The notes under the pieces were generated by a model. That model ran no database searches and was not told where the DNA came from. It saw only the letters and a program-made list of their open reading frames with translations. The position numbers and the translations under genes are program-made. 64,000 nucleotides of DNA from Ctena decussata (lineage: Eukaryota; Mollusca; Bivalvia; Lucinida; Lucinidae). The stretch covers positions 21,825,903 to 21,889,902 of the forward strand of contig OZ022506.1 of NCBI GenBank assembly GCA_963989385.1, read 5' to 3'. Within the stretch, counting starts at the first letter, position 1. The number at the start of each line of letters is the position of its first letter. Below, piece by piece: positions 56,811-64,000 of the stretch.

Positions 56811-56841
<31 letters not shown>
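56811..56841. repeat. (TCTA)n microsatellite
   Basis: About seven TCTA units. The surrounding 56630-57670 shows no supported gene. Confidence 0.9.
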
Positions 56842-56842
<1 letters not shown>

Positions 56843-57672
56843 GCTTTACGTCTTTACTCCGGAGGGGAACGTCAGACGGGTTTCGGCGAACCAAGTGCTG
56901 TAGGGGGGTAGCGGAAACAAAAGTATAGGAAAGTGTGTGAGATGAGTTTGTTCAGTGCGATAAAGAGTGTTAGTATAGTTAAAAGATAAAAACAGAAATT
57001 GGTGTTTAGGGAGAGACATGGATCACCTCGCAGACAGCACCGCTGAACTGTGCCAAGGTGGGCAGGACCAGTATGTAGGGAGGGAGGGCATTCCAATGGA
57101 TGATAGTCCTAGGGAAAAATGTGAACCTGTGGTAGTCTTTAAAAGTGGAGATTTGCCGACATGAAAGTGGATGAATATGTCTTGATTGTCTAGTGTTACG
57201 AACTAGGTACTCAGATGCAGGAATGGCAAGAAGGTTATATGTGACCTTTTACATCATTTCTAAATTCAAGGCCGTCGTCGGCGGTCCGGCCGGACCACTT
57301 TTTCGGCCGAATATGGTATTGTCCCTTCCACTTTTTTTTTCATTTCGCTGTGTATGGTATTTGCCCTACCACTTTTTTCCGTTATTCCATCTTTGCTTTT
57401 TCACTCTTTAATGCGGTGATCAAAGTCAATCAGTGAGATTATTCAAGCGCGCCGCGGTCTGTAATTCGTCTGCCGCGTGGTGTAAAAACTTCAGTCGCGC
57501 TCGTTATAAAACTAACACCCATTCATCATTAAAAGATTAACATATGAAGTATGTATGCATTTTTAATTAATTATGTCACAAAGAGACCGACTTCTAGGGA
57601 TCTTAGACCGCACCGAGGCCGGGTCGAAATATTTTTGTGCTTTACATATTTCAGTGGTGATAGTTGGGACGG

Positions 57673-59267
57673 AATATTGCTCAGAACTATACAACCATGA
57701 GACTTACGGAGATAATGCGGTTCTGGACTGCAATCAGCCCCCAGAGGAAGATCAACAAGCGATCCTCCGTGAGTGAGTTGAGATTGCAGTAGCAGCACTA
57801 ACGAAGGGGAAATCCGGCGGAGTTGATAATATACCAGCAGAGCTTGTTCAAGCTGGCGGGGAGACCATGATTGATGTTTTAACAGATATCTGTAACAGGA
57901 TCTGGGGAACAGGAGAATGACCTACCCCATGGACTCAGTCGCTGATTATTATGCTCCCTAAAAAGGCAACCTACAGCTCTGCAGAACAATCAGCCTCATC
58001 AGTCATTCAAGCAAAGCCATGCCGAAAGTCATCTTGAACAGGCTTAAACCACAAGCCGAAGAGATAATTGCTGAGGAGCAGGATGGGTTCCGAGCAGGAA
58101 GGAGCCCCACAGAACAGATCCTCAACCTTAGAATCCTGTGTGAAAAGTATTTCGAACATCAGCAGAATCTATACCATGTCTTCATTGATTTCAAAAAAGC
58201 ATCTGACAGGATATGGCATGCAGCCCTATGGGCCACCATGCGGAAGTACAATATCAGTGCAAATCTAGTTCGCACCATTGAGCAGCTATACGACAAGGCT
58301 ACATGTGCAGTCCTGATAAATGACAGCACAGGAGAATGGAACAGTTGGAGTAAGACAAGGATGTCTTCTGTCACCCACCCTCTTCAACATTTTTCTCGAA
58401 CGGGTCATGTCTAATGCTTTGGAAGAACATGACGGAAAGGTTAGCACAGGCGGCAGAAACATGACCAATCTGCGGTTTGCCGATGACATAGATGCTCTAG
58501 CTGAGGAAGAGCATGAACTAAAAGCTCTAGTTGAAAGTCTCGACCAAACCTGCACAAGGTATAAGATGGAGATCAGTGCTGAGAAGACCAAACTGATGAC
58601 GAACAGCGCAGATGGCATCCAGAGGGAGATCAAGGTAAAAGGAAAGAAGCTGGGTACCGTAAGCAGCTTCAAATACCTTGAATCAGTTGTCTCAGATGAT
58701 GGCTCAAAACAGGAGGTTCTCTCAAGGATTGCACAAGCCACTTCAGCTCTTACCAAACTGAGACCAATTTGGAGAGATAACAACATTTCTCGTGGATCAA
58801 AGGTGAAACTTATGCGCTCCCTTATCATCTCCATATTTCTGTATGCCTGTGAATCGTGGACCTTGACAGCAGAGTTAGAGAAAAGAACGCAGGCCTTTGA
58901 GATGAGATGCTACCGAAGGTTACTGAACATTTCGTTCAAGGACCATATAACCAATGAGGAAGTTCGCAGGAAGACTCAATCAGCCATTGGAGAATATGAT
59001 GTACTCCTGACGCTGGTCAAGAAACAGAAACTAAGGTGGTTTGGCCACGTCCCAAGGTCTTCTGGTTTAGCAAAGACAATTCTTCAGGGCACAGTGAAAG
59101 GAAAAAGAAGAAGAGGTGGACAGAAGAAGAGTTGGGAAGACAATATCAAGGAGAGGACAGGAGCTCGACTAGGGCAGCTGAAGATAGGACAAGGTGGAAA
59201 GGGATTGTTTCGAAATCATCTGTTGTGCCCCAACGACCTAGTAAGGTTATGGGATAGAATAGAATAG
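57673..59267 (+). pseudogene. RTE-like LINE reverse transcriptase, broken
   Basis: A non-LTR reverse transcriptase with several lesions. The first segment (EYCSELYNHETYGDNAVLD) stops at 57774. It continues as AALTKGKSGGVDNIPAELVQ to a second TGA at 57918, then shifts frame. 58019-58340 carries EEQDGFRAGRSPTEQIL and HVFIDFKKASDRIW (motif A). A frameshift near 58335 leads to GVRQGCLLSPTLFNIFLE (motif B) and LRFADDIDALAEEE (motif C). The C-terminal part has ACESWTLTAELEKR, FGHVPRS and the SWEDNIKERTG box, as in RTE-type proteins. Short GATAGAATA repeats mark the 3' end. The endonuclease is missing. Confidence 0.88.
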
Positions 59268-60414
59268 TTGGGGCGGCATGGTGGGGAAAGGGGGGGGGCG
59301 TGGGGAGGCAGTCTTTAAAAGCCGGGGTAAGCATTTGAAATACAACAAACACTCATAAAAATAAACTGAGTTTCGCAAGCGAAATTGGTCTCAAAATGCA
59401 TTAAAACCGCTTCTAGAGACGTCCTGAATTCAAAAATTTTCTCGGGGGAAGATACCCGAACCCACTATACAAGAGGGGAATACCCCTACCCCTATCGTGC
59501 TCTTCCCTACTTTTCACAAGGCGACGACGGCCCTGAAATTGCAAGACAATAAGGACGAATGATAAGGCCACATACGACCTTTTCATTTGTCTGTCCCCGT
59601 GGTGGTCGACAGTATCGTCACGTTCCTAGACCTTGAGTTAAAATGACTGGTACTTGTTCGAAGAATGTCGAAACAGCCTGGGAAAAATCCAAAGGATTAC
59701 AAGCAATTTGAATTCAGGCTCAGCAATAATTAGATGAAAATATGCAATGTTCTATCATAAGAGTAATATATGTATAATATAGTCAGGGTTTCCTTTGTAC
59801 AGTTTTTATGTTAGACATGTATTTATTCCATACTGAAACAGACCCGGAATGTCTTGGGTCGGGACCATCGTGGTTTAATTGTTAGGTTTCTTCTGACTTC
59901 TCCAGAATTTCAGTGTTGCCATTTTTGTGAGTCCTCATGTTTGTTTTATCTTATTTTAAATTTTGATTTCTATGTTTCCGATGTATAACACTTATGGGCT
60001 AGGAATCTTTCTGGCAAACCAAACAATTAAAGTATCTGATGGACAAAAGCAATAGGTAACAATTGTGAAGGTTGATCGCGACCGCAAACTGGTTAAGCAC
60101 CCCTTTCTTCTCTCTTATTCTAGGCTGGTTAAATCAAGTGCCAGAGTTTGTACATTAATACTGAAACGAAGGGAAAATCTCTTGAGTCGCATGTAAACAA
60201 AATAAGCGAAACATAATATGTTTGACGGAATAGTATTTTCCAGATATTAAATTGCCTTTGTCTAGATCTGCATCTGTATTTCACACGCCTACCAATCGCT
60301 CGCATGCGAAACCGCGGTTCAGAACGCATATCCATGCGAGGAGTTTCCGGTTTTGCAGAACGGGGGCCAAAACCCTGTAGCAGGATTCTAATGTTTTTGT
60401 ATTATATGGTAACA
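59268..60414. other. No supported gene
   Basis: AT-rich intergenic sequence with only short frames. No repeats were recognised beyond a G-rich stretch at 59286-59310. Confidence 0.5.
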
Positions 60415-60632
60415 CGGTGCTCCAGGTGGGGGTGGTGTTTCGGGGAATATTCTGGGGTGATTTTCTCTTAACCCGTGTGACTCACTGAGAGCGTACTGGC
60501 AAGTTGTGACACTCATAAGGGCCGTCTCATTAAGATGGTTCTGGTGAGGGGCCACAACATAGTATTTTCGTTGGGAGAGTTGGGAAAGCGTCCCTGAGTT
60601 ATCCCTATTACCCTTTCTTATCTGGAGCACTG
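60415..60632. mobile_element. hAT-like foldback MITE
   Basis: Left CGGTGCTCCAGGTGGGGG; right CCTTTCTTATCTGGAGCACTG. Centre GCCGTCTCATTAAGATGGTTC. GTATTATA follows the right end and recurs a few bases outside the left end. Confidence 0.75.
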
Positions 60633-60904
60633 GTATTATATATTTCAAAGTTTGGAGATGTATTTTTTGTATTTGTGTGGGTGCGTGTGATTTACGTTCA
60701 TATGCGCCTACACACATACAAATGGAATCGGACATCCTCGCTGATATCTACGATATACGGAATTTGCCGAACTTTTACGATTGATACAAATGATTATAAG
60801 GGTGCTAAAAAATTTAGTAAGTGATGTATTAGCAAGGGTGCATCAGTATTTCAGCCAAAACCTTTTTGCAGCGCTTTGGTAGCGTTTTTATATTGTCTAG
60901 TATC

Positions 60905-61124
60905 ACAGTCCTCCGGATGGGAGTTGTATTTGGGGGTGACTCTGGGGTGATTTTCTTCTGAGCGTTTTTTAGAGCGAGAGAGAGCATACTTGCTGGTTTT
61001 GACCCTCATCGGGGCCATCTCATATAGATGGTCCTGGTGAGGGGCCACAACACACATTTTCGAAAGGTGAGGTATAGAGTTAACCCAGAGTTCTCCCCAT
61101 TGCCCTTTATTGTCCTGAGCACTG
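60905..61124. mobile_element. hAT-like foldback MITE, diverged
   Basis: Left CAGTCCTCCGGATGGGAG; right TTATTGTCCTGAGCACTG. Centre GGCCATCTCATATAGATGGTCC. Same subfamily as 60415. Sequence from 61125 to 61590 shows no gene. Confidence 0.72.
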
Positions 61125-61589
61125 TTATCATATTGTATATTTTAAGTTTGGAGGTTTTTTGTTTGTGCGGGGGGTGCGTAGGTTTTTAGAATCATATGGA
61201 CATGTAGACATGCAAATGATATCAATGGTGTTGTATTCTGTAAGTGATTTATGTGTGTTTTATGTAGAGAAATGATTTTGAGCCATGTCCTGAAAAGACC
61301 TGTTCATGTCATGTTAACGGGGGCTGCGCTGGTTAGCCTGCACCATGGTGCAGTATGATCTGCGCCGCCCTCTTGCTTATTGTTTCTTGCCTGTAATATA
61401 ATACGCCTCCTAAATCCAGGGTGTCATCACTCTGGCTGACGAGATGGTCAGGTTGGTTTGCATCCTGTGGGACCAGGCCCTGTGGTTTGGATCTTGTAGG
61501 ACCAAATCCTGAATATGGGTTCTCTCATGACAGGGCTCCAAAAAGGTTTTAAACTGCAGTTTTATTGTATTTTAAATGCAGTTTTATTC

Positions 61590-64000
61590 TGTTCTGTTCC
61601 TTGGATAACCCCTGAGATAAGAAGAAAGATTCGTAGAAGAAATAGGACACATGCGAAGGCGAAAAAAAAATGGTAGTAGCAGACTTAGGTCAAAATTTGA
61701 ATCTTTGAGAAGAGAAGGGAAATTAAAGCTGATGTGAAAAAGCAACACGATTTGTACGTCAATAACTTGGTTGGTGACATAAAGGCTAATCCAAGAGACT
61801 TCTACCGGTACATTAATAGTCAAAAGAAAGATACTCAAAGTATCCCTCCACTAAAGAAGAGAAATGGTGGTGGTGTTGCCGAATCAGAGATGGAACAGGC
61901 TGATGAATTTAATGGTCAGTTTTCGGATGTGTTTAATAAAAGTGAACACACCCAAGTCCCCCTTCCTAATTGCTCGGCTCCTTTCATGGAGGACATTTAT
62001 GTCTTGGCAGAAGGTGTAACTAAACTTCTTAAGGACTTGAACCCATCGAAAACTTTAGGACCTCATGAATAGCATCCTAGAGTCTTAGAAGAACTAGCAT
62101 CTGAATAAGGACCAATGTTTGCTCACCTCTTCCAACAATCTGTTGATACGGGTGAAATCCCCAAGGAATGGTCTCTCGCAAATATACTGAGCAAATGTGA
62201 AAACGCTATATTTTATAAGAACGTTTGTAACTTACACCACGATACTTTTCTGCCTGAATATAAATGTTTCATTCGTGCAAGACATTCAGCAAAATAATGT
62301 CTATAAAAATCGGAATCTGATGCTCTTCATAACAGAGTTATTTTACTTGATTCAATTTTAGCATATTTTGTACTACACCAAATATGCGCATGCGCAGATG
62401 CACATTTTCTTGCTGCTCTGAAGCTTTACACCCAGAGTGATAGAAAAAGCAACAAATGACTCACAGTTGTTATGTAGAAAAACTAGGAAATTGGAGCTTT
62501 ATTTTTCAAATTTGTAAATTATCCCCCTTTGCATTAAAACTATAGCAAATTTCAATTAACGATTGTTCTTTGGTTTATCAGTTTTTTTAGCAAACTTCTT
62601 CTCGCTCTTGTAGTGCAATTAATCGTACACTTTACCTGTAGTTAATTTCAAGCAAAATTGTGACAATATGTGAGGTAACCACAAATTAATTTCTTATGGG
62701 AATTTCCATTGTTCACTGTTTCTTATTGTGTTTTCGAAGAAATAACGGTATTTCAGCACTAATTTTCAAAGACATGAAATCACATATTGATGTGTACTTT
62801 CTCTTGCGATATGTTTGGTACACTGGTTGTTTACCTAAGGTAAAATAAGTACACTTATTTCATGAACTCCCTTTTTAAATCAAGTTTAAAGTGGCTGTTC
62901 GACTGTTCAGTATTTGCACAGCAGAAAATCAGACTCCTGTTCATCTCGAAATGTGTTCATTTTATCTGAAACGGCTTTTACAGCTATCCACTGGTGTCGT
63001 GGCCTTACACATGCATTTAACTTTAAAATGCTTGTTTATTCATGAACCGTTTCTGGTTCTACAAAACAGAAAAATTGAAGAAAAATCACTTGTAGCGTTT
63101 TCACTTTTGTTCAGTATATATGCCCGCTCTTCAAAAAACGAGATAGGTCTTTGGCTTGCAATTACCGACCGGTTTCTCTAACGTGTGTACCATGCAAGTT
63201 ACTTGAACACAATGTCTGCTCTATTATTATGGCATATTTGAACGAACATAAACTTTTGTCCGACAGACAACATGCGTTCCGGAAGAAACATGGTTGTGAA
63301 ACTCCGTTGATCACGGTTATAAATGACTGGGCTAAAATCTTGGATAAGGGCGGTCAGGTTGACACTTTTATCTTGGACTTCGAGAAAGCTTTTGACACTC
63401 CCCCTCATGAATTACTTAAATGTAAGCTTTACGACTATGGTATTGGTGGGAAGACTCTGAAATGGATAGATTCTTTTCTCTATTACAGGCAGCAGCGTGT
63501 AGTAGTAAATGCACTTAAATCAGATTGGGCCCCAGTTTTGTCAGGTTTCCCCAGGGCACCGTACTTGGACCACTGTAGTTCTCGTTGTACATTAACGATA
63601 TAACAGAAAATATTGACTCGGAATTAAGACTTTTTGCTGACGACTGTGTTTGCTATCGTGAAATCAGAGATATTGGAGACACGGTGAAACTTCAGGAGGA
63701 TATAGATCGTTTAGCGTGTTGGGCAAGGAGTTGGGGCATGAGATTTTAACCTGTCAAATGCAATATAATGCAAATTACAAGGAAACGGATCAGGAAGATC
63801 AATGCTTCCTATACCTTAGAGGGAACGGTCCTCAATAACGTAGAAAATATCAAGTACCTCGGCATAAACATTACCAATGATTTGAAATGGAACACGCATG
63901 TCAGCAATATTTGCACAAAGGCTAATAGGACCCTTAGCTTCCTCAGACGTAACTTGGCAGCATGTCCACTAGACGTTAAAAAGTCCGCATACAAGGGACT
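61590..64000 (+). pseudogene. Jockey/CR1-like LINE, second copy, runs off the window
   Basis: The plus-strand partner of the copy at 290-2456. It begins after the endonuclease (PWITPEIRRK), shifts frame near 61724, then reads VNNLVGDIKANPRDFYRYIN. Stops fall at 62070 and 62106. An inserted element (62187-63114) interrupts NI...CPLFKKRDR. The RT continues ACNYRPVSLTCVPCKLLEHN, HAFRKKHGCETPL, FILDFEKAFDTPPHELL (motif A) and, after a frameshift near 63545, LRLFADDCVCYRE. A stop at 63747 is followed by YLGINITNDLKWNTHV. Shared segments are very similar to copy 1. Confidence 0.88.
62187..63114. mobile_element. Inverted-repeat DNA element inserted in the LINE
   Basis: 928 bp. Ends CTGAGCAAATGTGAAAACGC and, inverted, CTGAACAAAAGTGAAAACGC: about 20 bp with 3 mismatches. 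TATA (or TA) flanks both sides (62183-62186, 63115-63118). The LINE frame resumes on both sides. The interior has no supported coding sequence. Confidence 0.82.

Overview
The window looks like nuclear DNA of a bivalve mollusc. This is inferred from spliced GT-AG genes, AT-rich introns of several kb, tRNA-derived SINEs with a 'ttgttgctttacgtcc'-type tail, minisatellite arrays rich in GGTCAAGGTCA, and jockey/CR1-like and RTE-like LINEs. The species cannot be named from sequence alone. There are no prokaryotic features, no CRISPR and no credible standalone tRNA or rRNA gene.

One host gene is clear: an arylsulfatase B-like sulfatase on the minus strand. Its eight coding exons (44242 down to 22543) assemble with consistent splice phases into about 541 residues. 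It has a signal peptide and all expected catalytic residues, including the formylglycine cysteine C73 in C-T-P-T-R. A further 5' UTR exon probably lies upstream of 44284.

Nearly everything else is mobile DNA. Left arm (1-21.5 kb): a broken jockey/CR1-like LINE carrying nested insertions; a two-ORF LINE (4.6-9.7 kb, minus strand) with an ORF1 protein, an APE endonuclease and a reverse transcriptase whose frame is broken by a 33/34-bp tandem duplication; a 146-bp minisatellite array (10.7-13.2 kb) carrying a TTAA-flanked element; then foldback MITEs. Gene region (22.5-44.3 kb): every intron of more than about 1.9 kb holds SINEs, MITEs or composite minisatellite elements, some within 15-32 bp of a splice site. 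Right arm (44.3-64 kb): another composite array interrupted by a hAT-like element carrying a first coding exon, a perfect 65-bp palindrome, a 4.8-kb inverted-repeat element, an RTE-like pseudogene, and a second jockey/CR1-like LINE copy running off the right edge.

Two patterns stand out. (1) At least three, probably five, elements have terminal inverted repeats built from short direct repeats, and three have exact 8-9 bp target duplications (1377-2228, 16401-17448, 51794-56620). This is the architecture of Drosophila Foldback and sea urchin TU elements, and the different families share a terminal layout. (2) Four kinds of composite minisatellite element share one plan: monomer array, ACGGACGG run, terminal hairpin, A-rich end. 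In addition, a 37-bp minisatellite at the end of sulfatase exon 1 has copied the 5' splice site itself.
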